Source: Phaeosaccion multiseriatum (Eukaryota > Ochrophyta, other classes). Taken from it: DNA of 64,000 nucleotides. Numbering within the stretch: position 1 is the first letter of the stretch; each line of letters begins with the position of its first letter. A program made the position numbers and the translations under genes. The stretch lies in contig OZ218952.1 of NCBI GenBank assembly GCA_965112735.1, positions 5,208,001 to 5,272,000 of the forward strand, in the 5' to 3' direction. The notes under the pieces were generated by a model. It saw only the letters and a list, made by a program, of their open reading frames with translations, was not told where the DNA came from and did no database searches. Below, piece by piece: positions 38,613-49,474 of the stretch.

Positions 38613-41600
38613 ATGACCGACTTCCCTGGGCGCAGATCATCAGGCGCGATACCGCCCGTCGCTATGGGTGAGGTAAGAGTAGCCTATCAGCTGGTCACTC
38701 GTGCTCGTGTGTGCCGCTCTTTAGGTGCTCACATGCCCCCTTCCCTCCTCGCCCTCCCCTCGGATCTCTCAGTCGCGGGACACCCAGATAACGGGCTTGG
38801 TGCTCGGATACCTGCTGCAGCATGGACACATCAAGGCCATGCGCTCGCTAGAAGTTGAGGCATGTCAGGAGGCCGAGGTGTTTGGGAAAGACGTGAGGTT
38901 CCTCAGGGCCCTGGTCCTTGACGGGCGCTGGTCAGACGCCAAGACCATGCTGGAGGTGAGGGATGTACTGCGTTTGGCACAGCTGGCACAGCTGCACTGG
39001 TACTCCGTCACGCTTATTATCACCCTTGCTTCTCTGTGACGTGCCCCCCCCCTTCGCCTCTCTCCCTTTCTCCCCTGCTCCTGCTCCTGTTCCTTCAGCC
39101 GCTGAGGGAGTCCATCTCATCCTACGAACAGGTCATGTTTGCCTTGGACAAGCAACGCTTCCTGGAGCTACTTGACATGCAGGGCTCCGGAGTGGAGGCA
39201 GCCGAGTTGGTGGCGGTCCTCAAGGGGCTCGAGGGCAAGTGCCCAGCAGAAGACTTTCAGAGCCTGTGCAGCTGCCTCACGCTTCCCAGCGTGACAAGTA
39301 CGTCTGGCTTGTTGCTTGGTTACTTGTTTGCGTGCTCGGTGGGCTCTCTATCTATCTATCTATCTATCTATCATCTCTAACTCTCTCTCTTTCTATCTAT
39401 CTATCTATCTGTCAATCTCTAAATCTCTCTCTCTCCCTGTTAGTACGTCTGGCTCCCCCCTCTCTGTGTGTGGTCATTTCGATCCTATCGCTCTGAAGAC
39501 TGAACTCTGCGCGTCTTGCTGGCCTTACTCCAGGAATAAAGGGTTTCGACTCAGTCCTCACGCCCACCCACTCGCCCCCCCTCCCCCGCCCCTGGCGACC
39601 AGAGCACGCCGACTTTGCTCAGTGGACGGTGCACAGGGGCAGGATGGTGTGTTTCCGCTCCGTCGTGTTGCACCTCGAGGCCGTATTTCCCAACCAGCAC
39701 GTGCAGCGCTCTCCGGTTCTGCCCGGGAGGCTGGAACACCTCTGCCGTCAGGCGGAGCTCTATGAGAAGGAGAGAAGAGAGAAGGTGTGTGTGTGCTGCT
39801 CTTGCCTGCTGGCTGGATCCCAAGCAGAGTCGCAATGCCTCCCCTCGGAGCTTTCCCTTCCCCAGCGCATGCTCTCATGTTGCCGTCTATCGTACCATGC
39901 GAACGAGTCTCACGCGCCTGCCACCCCCCCTACTTGCATTTCACCCATCTTACATTCATTGGCAGTCTCTCTTGGAGGAAGAGATTATTTACATGAGGAT
40001 GGAGGCCGCGACACAGAGACAAGAGCGCGCAACCGGGGCGAGCACTCTGTCGCCCCCTAAGACGGACTTCAATGGCACCGCTCCTTTGCAGCAGCAGTTG
40101 GTGATACAGCCGTCTGCTCTGACCCGCGAGGCGTGGGAGCAGGAGCGCTTCGATGGGAAGGTAGACGTGGCGAGGGCAGCTGAAACGAAGGTGCAAGTGG
40201 CGGAGGAGAAGGGGGAGCGTGCTGCGATGAGGGAGTCGGAAGAGGTTATCAAGCAGGAGCCGTCCTCGCTTCCCCCGCAGCAGCCGCGTCAGGAGGAGGA
40301 GGTGGACAGAGAGCAACAACAGCAACAGCAGCAAGCGAAAGCAAAAGCGCCCCAGACAGACCGCGAGAGGAAGGAAGCCTCGCCCTCGCCCCCTCCGTCC
40401 CCCGCACCGCAGCGAAGAGAGGAGGCAGACGGGAAGGACGAGGATGGCCATGTGGAGGGGTGGACGGCGGCAGAGGCGAAGGAGGGAAAGGAGGGCAAGG
40501 CATCGACGTCTCCTCGCTCGCGGTCCGTCGCGCCTGATCCGGTGGCCTGGGAGATATCCATGGAGCCCTCTCCTAGCGACGGCACAGATGCGCATCACAA
40601 GCAGCAGCCTCGGCGAGGTCTGTCGTCAGAGAGGAGAAGGAACAGCCGACTCGGCCGAGGCGGCAGTGTGTCACCAAGGCGGCAGAGGGGAGGGCTCCAT
40701 CCCCCTGGGGCCGACGGCGGCTTCGGTGGTGGTGGTGGCGGCGGTGGCTGTAGCAGCTATGGGATCATGGAAAAGGACGATTTGGCGTCTTTCCGGGCCA
40801 CGGTGGTGGTGGAAGATAAACAGCCCATCCGTACGGCAAGATTCGACCCCACGGGGCGCTACTTTGCCATGGGGAGCAATGACAGCACTCTCAAGGTGTG
40901 CGCACTTCCCTCCACGGAACAGCTCCGCGAGGCCATTCGCCAAGCAGACGCGAACCACAGTAGGGCTCTTCGGGACGCCGGGGGGGGTGAGGAGGAGGAG
41001 GAGGAGGAGGAGGAGGAGAGAAAAGCGCTACCTCGGAAGCTGGCCAGAGTGCTGCAGGACCGCCAGGGTCACCACCATCACAAGGTGTCTGTGTACTGCC
41101 TCGACTGGGACAGCACCAGCTCACTCATCGCCTCGGGCTCCAATGACAAGACTGTCAAGGTACCGGGGGCATAGGCGGGTATACGGGCATAACGGGCACG
41201 CGGGAGGGGGGCGTACCCATGGGATAGGCTTGTGGCTCGTCGCTTGCCGCTCCCTCGCTTGCTCGCTCGCTCATGAGGCCGTGGATCCCTGAATTGATTT
41301 CCCTTCGGAAGTACTCCCTCTAACTTAAGTCGCTCGTCGCCCCCCCCCCCAACCAAGGTCATGCATCTGGCTCAAAAGGGCGGAGAGCCCACCACCACGG
41401 AGCTCGTCACCACGCTGGTTGGGCAAAAGGGCACCATTCGAGACGTGTGCTTCTCCAAAGAGAAGAACGACCCAAGGGTGAGATCGTCGGGGAGGAGGGA
41501 ACGGTGACACTAGAGTCAGTATGTCAGGGGGGGAGAGAGGATGATACAAGACCAAGTCGGGGCCAGGGGTAGCTTCCTCCCACACACATGTTCGCCAACC

Positions 41601-42123
41601 TGCTGTTCTCCGGAATGTTATAGCGCGCAATGGAGATTGAGTCGCCTTGTGGAGATGGGATGAATGAGACGATCCGCTTGTTGTTTTTGACAGTTACAAC
41701 CCTGCCTTCAAGCCCGCCCTTCCCCGCCCACTCACTCCCCCCCCCGCCCCTTCGACTTTCGCTCTCCCCTGTGCCCTGTGCCTATCTATCCTGTCTGTCC
41801 CTTGTCCCCCCCCCCCGCGTCCGTCCTTCCTTCCTTCCTTCCTTCCTTCCTTCCCAGTTGCTCACTGTCGGGGCCGGAGACTGCAAGTGTCGCGTGTGGG
41901 ACGCTTCCATAGCCTCCGACAACTCCGAGCCGCTCGTCGCCTTCCGAGGACACACCAAGACGGTGCGTGGGTCGCCAAGGGAAGAAGGGAAGAAGGCAGC
42001 AGAGGGTCACGTGCACGACTTGATCGGCTTTGGGGCGGCGAGCCACAAAGGGCCTTGGCAAAGCAGTCCCTTCCCGCCAATGGCTTCGCCCCTCACACCC
42101 TCCGTCCCCCTCCTCCCCTCTCC

Positions 42124-42156
<33 letters not shown>

Positions 42157-42825
42157 TGTATGTTTCAGGTCTTCTCTGGTGTGATGCTCCCCGGTGGCTG
42201 CACGGCTCTGACTGGCGGTGCCGACCGCACGCTGCAGCTGTGGGACACGCGCACAGGAGGCAGCGCCGTCTCCCTCCCCACTGCCCGCGGCCGTAGAAGC
42301 AGCGGCACCAGCCCCAACAAAAACCTCGACGCAGCCGGAGACATCCTCGCGGTGGCGGCCTGGCCCGATGACCCAGAGCGCTTCGTGCTCTCTTCGCACA
42401 GCGACGCGAGTGTGGTGCTGTGGGACTTGTCCGAGAGAAGGCCTCTGTACACGCTCATGTCGCACACTGACGAGGTAAGGGGGTTGCACTTGTCGCCGCA
42501 GGGCAAATGGCTGCTGTCCTCCTCCTTCGACGGCAAGAGCTGCGTCTTTCGTCTGCAGGACGATGCTGTTGCTGCTGCGGCTGCTGGTGGAGGTGGTGGT
42601 GCTGGCCCCGGCGTGGAACAGGGGGCAGGGTTGTTCCAGAGGGGGCGGCAGCAGTTCCGGGGTGAGCAGGAGGAGGAACAGTGGCAGAGTCCCAGCCTCT
42701 CCTTCGCCTCCAGCTTCCGAGGGCATGCGGGCCGGGTGCTTGGTGCCAGATGGCACCCCACGCGGCCTGCGTTCCTGTCGTCCTCCACCGACTGCTCGGT
42801 GCTGCTGTGGGCGCCGGACTCTTGA
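38613..42825 (+). CDS. WDR47: WDR47/nemitin-like protein (LisH-CTLH-WD40)
   Basis: Eight exons: 38613-38672, 38773-38955, 39099-39297, 39534-39784, 39966-41159, 41358-41477, 41858-41962, 42169-42825, total 922 codons plus stop with all phases consistent. Human WDR47 has about 919 aa. LisH/CTLH region: TQITGLVLGYLLQHGHIKAM and FLRALVLDGRWSDAKTMLE. A low-complexity Gln/Glu-rich linker follows. The C-terminal WD repeats include TGRYFAMGSNDSTLKVCALP, VYCLDWDSTSSLIASGSNDK, LLTVGAGDCKCRVWD, TALTGGADRTLQLWDTRTGG and FLSSSTDCSVLLWAPDS. The repeated SNDxTxKV signature matches WDR47, a microtubule-associated scaffold. An AATAAA signal lies 8 nt after the stop. Confidence 0.88.
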
Positions 42826-42832
42826 TTGTTTG

Positions 42833-42838
42833 AATAAA
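42833..42838 (+). terminator. AATAAA polyadenylation signal of the WDR47-like gene
   Basis: AATAAA directly after the TGA at 42823-42825. The cleavage site would then fall inside the last exon of the convergent POLR1H gene. Confidence 0.6.
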
Positions 42839-42844
42839 GTTTTG

Positions 42845-43608
42845 TTAATTGTTCACACTGTACTTGTAGCGACAACTCTTGTTCAAGCACTGTGGGTTTG
42901 GGAGAGAGGGGGATGAATTAAGTTTTTGTGGCTGGGGAGAGCAAAGGAAAACACGCTATTCAAAGGGGCAGGGTTGGGCATGAATGAGGTATTTAGACGG
43001 GTGGGGCAAAGGATCACGGGGCGGTATATGGACGAGACGGCTGATAACAAACATGCAGACTGACCTCGTAGAAGACCGTCTGGCCTTCGTCCGCCGATCG
43101 AAGCTGCATTGTGTAGAACTCGCACTGCGGGTAGTTGCACTTGGGGCACGGCTCCTCTACTGTGGCGCGCTTCTTCTCCATCTCCCCGCCGCTCTGCTGC
43201 TGCTCGACGTACCACCGCGGCGGGGGGCGGGGGGCCGAGCGAGTCACCACCTCAACCTCCCCAAAGCCTGCAACGCAATGCGATTCCATGCCGTCCAAAA
43301 GGGGGTAGAGTCGTGCGTGTGGGACAGGCAAGAGAGTCGAGGTTCAGTGAGGAGGTTCAGTGAGGAGGTTCAGTGAGCAGATGTAGGCGGCTCCAAGGAG
43401 AGTGGAAGAGGGTCCAAGGAGGGTGGCATCAAAGAGAAGTGTGAGGGAGAGAGAGGGGAGAAGTCACGGACAAGGGGGTCTACCTACCTCTGCCTACCTC
43501 GCACTCACTTTCATAGGTCGCTCGGTGGTTGCATCGCGAGCAAACAATGTCTCCTGCGATTGGCAGCGTGAGCACGTTCCCACACACGGTGCAGAAGGGC
43601 CACGGCAT
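42845..43608 (-). CDS. POLR1H: RNA polymerase I subunit A12.2 (RPA12/POLR1H)
   Basis: Three exons on the minus strand: 43509-43608, 43065-43267 and 42845-42889, total 115 aa, phases 1 and 0. The N-terminal zinc ribbon is CTVCGNVLTLPIAGDIVCSR then C. The C-terminal TFIIS-type ribbon is CPKCNYPQCEFYTMQLRSAD EGQTVFYECLNKSC. The catalytic acidic hairpin RSADEGQT is intact; it supports RNA cleavage and proofreading by Pol I. The last 45-nt exon supplies the final cysteine pair, so the small exon is essential. The start is at MPWPFCTVCGN. Its stop codon is 19 nt from that of the convergent WDR47-like gene. Confidence 0.9.
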
Positions 43609-43894
43609 GGATTGTGCGGCCCGAGAGGTGCCTTGGAAGGACCAGAGCGGGCTTCCCACAGAGGGCAGATGATAGGCCGTACTCACAGAGGCACGAGCAG
43701 CAGCAGCAGTAGTAGCAGTTGGGGCAGCTGCAGTAGTAGCAGCAGGAGCTGCAGCAACAAGAAGCAGCAAGAAGGACGTGAGTGAGCGATAATACCTTTC
43801 GTAAGTCAACGGGACTCCGGCTTGCTCCCCTCCCGGGCATTCTGCCGAAGACCAGAGACAGAGGTGAAGAAAACATCTTGTTCCACTTGAAAAG
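43609..43894. promoter_or_regulatory. Bidirectional intergenic region, POLR1H / UFD1-UBX
   Basis: 286 nt between divergent start codons, rich in CAGCAG/AGCAGTAGT repeats (43697-43770). Shared promoter inferred from arrangement. Confidence 0.4.
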
Positions 43895-46249
43895 ATGCTG
43901 GACTTTGATCTGACAAGGTCCAGTGACAAGCTCCGGAAGGAGCAGGATAAGAGAAAGGCAGAAGCGAGGAGGAAACTGCGGGACGAGGTGAGTGCCGGAA
44001 ACTGTTTGAGACTTTTCTTGGAGACCACTGCCCTCCCCTGCTCTGTCAGCTTGAAGAGAAGCAAGTACAGCGGGTGTTTGTGCTTATATATGGAGAGGTG
44101 TGGGTGGGTCAAGGTGTCGGAGAGCCCATTGGCCCGATGGAGGCAGGACTGCTGATAGGAAACCCCCCTCCACCATGTGCTGCCATGTGCTGCCGCTCCA
44201 TTCTCCGTATGCCCCCCCAGAAAAAGGCAAAGGCCGATGCTGCGGTCAGAGCGGCGGCGGTGGAGGCGGAGATTCGCGCAAAGAAACTGCTGGAGGAGCG
44301 CAAACTGAGAGACGAAGAGCGGGCCAAGGAGGAGGAAGTCAGGCGGACCGGAGGGGTAAGTCAGTCCTTGTTGCGGAAGCAAACGTGTCCTTAGCCTTCC
44401 TTAGAGGGTTCGGTGTTCGCTTGAAGAGCGAGGAAAGAGGAATGAGATGGGATATCGGGTGGGCGAGTACGGGGGGGGGTTGGGGCGGAGACGGGCCCTT
44501 CCTCCTTACTCATTGCACCACCCACCCCCCCGCTCTGTCCATGGCGCCGCCGCCTCTTCTGCTGCTGCCGTGCACTCAGGTGGTTTATACATGCGCGCTG
44601 AAGGCGGTGGAGGCCAGTGGGGAGGGTGACAAGGTCACACTACCGCCCTCCGCCCTGGACGACTTGTCGAGACAAGACGCCATGTCGAAGGGCCCCATGT
44701 ACTTTGAGATTACTGCGCAGGCCGCCCCCTCCCAGGGGCAGCAGCAGGGGAAAGGACCGGGGCTGGGGGGTGGGGGCGCGGCAGACGAGCAGCAGCAGCA
44801 GCAACAGCAGCAGCAACAGCGGCGGCGCACCTGTGCGGGAGTGCTCGAGTTCGTCGCGGAGGAGGGGACAGTAGGTGCGTGCGGTGGCCGCTGCCCGTCC
44901 GGCTTGTGCGGGGGGGAGGGCAAGATGGACAAGTCATTCGCAGCAGAGACAGAAAGACAATAGACAAAAGAGAGTGGTACCGGAGCCTCTGCACAGACCC
45001 GATCGACTGCCTGTCCGTGCGCCTCACAAAGCTGTCCATCAGCCTTCACACGCCAAGGGCAACTGACAGGCACCTCCTCTACTCCCCTCTTCCCTCTCTT
45101 ATCCTATGCTGACCCCGGTGGGGGGGTATGCATAACTAACGGTACCCGGATGCTGCATATACCCATGGACCCGTGTATCCGCCCCGCCCCAACAGGGCTG
45201 CCCCCCAAGGTCGTTCTGAGCATGGGGTTCAAGTCGGTCGGCGACATTGAGGGAAATGTAACCGTCAAGTACGTCCGCCTGCCCAAGGCCACGTGGTGCA
45301 AAGTACAGCCTTCCACTGTAGGGCTGTCTCAGGTGGGCACAGTACAGGGTGTCAGGTAGTTGGGTGGGCACAGTATAGGGTGTCAGGTAGTTGGGTGGGC
45401 ACAGTACAGGGTGTCAGGTAGTTGGGTGGGCACAGTATAGGGTGTCAGGTAGTTGGGTGGGCACAGTACAGGGTGTCAGGTAGTTGGGTGGGCACAGTAC
45501 AGGGTGTCAGGTAGTTGGGTGGGCACAGTACAGGGTGTCAGGTAGTTGGGTGGGCACAGTATAGGGTGTCAGGTAGTTGGGTGGGCACAGTACAGGGTGT
45601 CAGGTAGTTGGGTGGGCACAGTACAGGGTGTCAGGTAGTTGGGTGGGCACAGTTACAGGGTGTCAGGTAGTTGGGTGGGTCCACTTCCGGTGGTGTGGTG
45701 TGGTGGTGCGAGGCTTGTCTTAGGAGGGACAATCAGGCAAGCAGGCAGACAAGCAGGCAGACAAGCAGCAGCCCGCTGGGTGGGCCGAAAAACTGTCCTC
45801 TAAGCTAAAGTGAAAGTTGCCTTTCCTCCCTCCCGCCCTCCTTCCCCCCTTCCTCGCTCAGGTGAACGAATTGCGCGTGATGCTGGAGCACAACCTCCGT
45901 AACCACGCCACCATCAGCCGCGGCGATACCTTCTGTGTGTGGCACAGAGGCAAGGAGTTTCAGCTCGAGGTGAAGGAGCTCAAGCCGGAAGCGGCGTGCA
46001 CTCTGATTGATACGGACATGGAGATCGATCTCGACCTCCCCAGGCATGTGTCGGAGGGGCTGGACAAAAAGAGGGAGGAGGAGAGGCGGCGCACCCTTCG
46101 AGGAGACGAGCAGGACCAGCAGGCCGCCTCTGTTGCTGCAGCAGCTGCAGGAAGGGGGGGAGGAGGAGGAGGAGTAGCAGGAGGAGGGCTTCCGCAGCCT
46201 TCAACGGCAGCAGTTGGAATGGACGATGATGATGATGACGACGCTGATG

Positions 46250-46280
<31 letters not shown>

Positions 46281-46662
46281 GAAAATGCCTGCATTTGACC
46301 CGGTGGCGCATCAACTCGCCAAGAGCGAGGCCTTGCCCCCAGAGCCCCCGGAGGAGGGCTACGGGGCGGGCGGGGGAGGAGGAGCAAAGGGCGGGGAGGG
46401 GCAGGAGCATGGCAACGACCATGCAGTGGTGTCGTTTAGAATACGCGCTCCGAGTGGGACCTTCTCTCGGAGGTTCCTGCGCTCGGAGCCGCTGCGGGTC
46501 CTCTTCGACTTTATGGAAGCACAGGGCGTAGCGCCAGGAACGTTCCAACTGGTGCGGGCCTATCCGAGAAAGGTGCTGGAACAGGAGGGGTCAGAGGGCC
46601 GTACTCTGGGGGAGGCGGGGCTTCAGGAGAGGCAAGAGGCGCTCGTGATGGAGCGCTTATGA
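43895..46662 (+). CDS. UFD1-domain protein with C-terminal UBX domain (p97/Cdc48 cofactor)
   Basis: Five exons: 43895-43987, 44221-44355, 44580-44874, 45196-45332, 45862-46662, 486 codons plus stop with consistent phases. The N-terminus is a charged helix (KLRKEQDKRKAEARRKLRDE). The UFD1 double-psi barrel follows: LPPSALDDLSRQ, MYFEIT, CAGVLEFVAEEGTVGLPPKV, KFQP-like KVQPSTVGLSQVNELRVMLE, HNLRNHATISRGDTFCVWH, CTLIDTDMEIDLD. After Gln-, Gly- and Asp-rich spacers the C-terminus is a UBX domain: VVSFRIRAPSGTFSRRFLRS, LRVLFDFMEAQG, FQLVRAYPRKVLE, TLGEAGL. UFD1 and UBX modules both act with the Cdc48/p97 unfoldase. The combination resembles plant/protist UFD1-like proteins rather than the metazoan UFD1. 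Confidence 0.85.
45331..45690 (+). repeat. 31-bp minisatellite in UFD1-UBX intron 4
   Basis: About 11 copies of the unit GTGGGCACAGTACAGGGTGT-CAGGTAGTTGG, alternating TACAGG and TATAGG. The first unit begins exactly at the splice donor (CTCAG|GTGGGCAC), so every copy carries a potential donor. Confidence 0.92.
46226..46280 (+). repeat. (GAT)n coding poly-Asp
   Basis: GATGATGAT triplets encode an acidic Asp/Glu run in the spacer between the UFD1 and UBX domains. Confidence 0.9.
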
Positions 46663-47164
46663 CAGGGCCCGAGAGGGAGGGTCAAATGGACGCGTTCTTG
46701 GAGCTTGAGGATGGCGCTTTATGACAGGGCATGGACAGGGCTCGAGACCACAAGTGTTGGCAGTGCGATATTTTGTCATCGATTATTCAATAGTGGTGTA
46801 TGTGGGTAGAGAGTAATGTCATGAAATGCTGCATCCTAACTTGAGGCGCCGTTCCATCAAGTAAAAGTACTTTTATCTCCTCCAGCACCTCAGCGAGTCG
46901 AGACTGCATCCCTCCTCCTCCTCCTCTCTCTCTCTCTCTCGCCTGTGCGGCCTATCCGCTCGCGCGCTCTCTCCCATGTTGTGTGTGTTTGTCGTTGTCT
47001 GGGCAAGGCCTGACACAAGCCCCCAGAATCCAGAATATGCCCCACCACACCCCACCCACCGCACACCGACGGCACCGACCGGGAACAAGACAAAAGTGAC
47101 ATCGCAGCCACACAGACAGTGCGAATTGTGGTGGTGCAGGAGCAAGCAGTACCGCGCCACTGCA
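46663..47164. other. Convergent intergenic region UFD1-UBX / CTR9
   Basis: 502 nt with both 3' ends. A repeated TTATGACAGGGC (46657 and 46718) is visible just after the UFD1-UBX stop. No gene seen. Confidence 0.6.
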
Positions 47165-49418
47165 TCAGTCCTCATTGCTGCTGTCGCCTCCCGCGCTGGT
47201 GTTTGCCTTCTTGGCCTCCGGCTCATCGCCTTCCCCCCTTACCGAGGGTGAAGGCCCCCCTCCTCCTGCATCACCATCGCCCGCCGAGCCCTCGTGTTTC
47301 CTCTTATTGCTGCCGCTCGAGCCGGGAGAAGACGGCTCTTGCGCTTGCTCCTTGAGCTCCTGCTCCTCCTGCTCCTGCTGCTGCTCCTGCTGTTGCTGCT
47401 GCCTCGCCTCGTCCTCGTCATCACCATCCCCGTCTCCGCTCTTGGCTGCAGTCCCCTCTCCCTCTCCCGCCCCCCCATTGTTGTTCGCCCCGTCCGCCAC
47501 ACTCGCGTCATCATCGTCGCTGTCTGAGTCGTCACTGCTGCCATCAAGGCCAAGGTTACGAATGGTGCTACTCGCCGCTTCGCCGCCGTACCTGTCAGGG
47601 GCCCCAACCGCTTGCCTCTCCCGCTCTTCGTCGCTCTTCCCCTCGTCCTCCGAGGACGAGTCGTCCTGTTCGTACAGAGAGAAAAGGGGGGGGGGGGGAG
47701 GGAGAGAGGGGAGAGAGGAGGAGAGAGAGACGGAGAGGGAGGGAGAGGGAGAGACGGAGAGAGAGGGAGGGCGGTACATACGCGGAAATGAGTGTGCAAT
47801 ACAATGCCAAGACGACACCGCCACAGCAGCCGCAGCAGGGCGAACAAAGCGATCCCGTCAGACACCAATTCAGAGACCAATTCAGAGATCACTACACATC
47901 TCTACCCTGCCCACAAACCTCTACCCTGCCCATACACCTCTACCTTGCCCATACACCTCTACCCTGCCCATACACCTCTACCCTGCCCATACACCTCTAC
48001 CCTGTCCATACACCTCTACCCTGCCCATACACCTCTACCCTGCCCATACACCTCTACCCTGCCCACGAACCTCTACCCTGCCCATACACCTCTACCCTGC
48101 CCACACACCTCTACCCTGCCCATACACCTCTACCCTCACTCACCGCGTCGCCGAAGGTGGCGTTGATGTCCTCTGCTCTTGGTTGTGCTGCCCCTCCCGC
48201 CTTGCCTGTCTTGGCTCTGGGCTGGCTGCTCGCTGCCTCTGCGTCCCAGCGGCCGCGCAGCTCCATAAGACTCGCCTCCTTGCTCCGTGCTCGCTCCTGT
48301 GCCATGAGGAGGGAGGGAGAAGGGGGGGGAGGGAGGGAGGGAGGGAGGGAGGGAGGGAGGGGGGGAGGGAGGGGGGGAGGGAGGGAGGGAGGGAGGGAGG
48401 GAGGGAGAGAGGGAGGGACAAGAGGGGAGGTGAGGCAATGGGATGGGGCCATGGCGCAGTGGGGTAATGGAGCGAGAGCCGCACACTCGATTTCGGCGGC
48501 GGCCCCGGCACCCACATACGCACGCACACACCCACGCACGCACGCACACACGCACCTGCGCCTCTGCCCTTGTCTCCTCCTGCTTGCGGATCTCCGCCAG
48601 CTTCTCCGCCTCCCTGCAAGAGCCCCAGTCGCAAGCAATATATGAATGGCATAGATAGGCCCAGTCACAAGCAACATATGAATGGCATAGATAGGCCCAG
48701 TCACAAGCAACAAGCAACATCACAAGCCAGAGTGAGGACGTTGTATCGAGGCCACGGAGAGCAAGAGACTAGGCCCAAGGCGGTAAGAAAGGGAGGGAGG
48801 GAGGGAGGGAGGGAGGGAGGGAGGGAGGGAGGGAGGGAGGAGGGCGGCCAAAACCGCCAGGGTACAGAGCGCCTTCCCACCCCCCGGGGGATGGAGTGGC
48901 CACCCTCTCTGTCAATGAATGGAGATGAATGGACACACAAACCCCAATCATGCTCGGCTGCCCACATGCGCTTGCTTTGCTACCTCTCCTCTCTCGCACC
49001 ACACGATAGGCGCAAGCATTATCTATCTATCTTTCCATCTATCTATCTATCCATCTATCTATCTATCTCTTCATCAGCCTATCATCACACATGCATGCCA
49101 ATGTGACCCCCTCCAACCCCTCCAACCCCTCCAACCCACTCCCTCTGCCCACCCGCACCTCTTCCTCTGCTGCTCGTCGATCTTGGCCTGCCTCTTCTGC
49201 CTATCTCCGTCCCTCTCCTTCTGCTTGTTGAGCTCGTGCTCGAGGTGGCTGGCGGCCTTGGTTAGGTTGGTCTCGCAGTACGTGATGTGCTGAGCACAAG
49301 CATACGGGCACAAGAGACGGCGGTGGGCACGGGGGGGGGGTGCGGGCGTGGGGGGGAGGCGAACGGAGGGAAGGAAGAAGAAGGGGTTTAGGAGGGCGGC
49401 AAAGAACGAGAGAGGTCC

Positions 49419-49474
<56 letters not shown>

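Noticed and set aside
45331-45690. CRISPR-like regular repeats
   Set aside because: Units are directly adjacent without variable spacers, in an intron of a eukaryotic gene: a minisatellite.
47175-48645. Plus-strand open frames of up to 430 codons opposite the CTR9 tail
   Set aside because: Composed of the 19-bp minisatellite ([14 protein letters not shown]) and Ser/Cys runs antisense to the CTR9 acidic tail.
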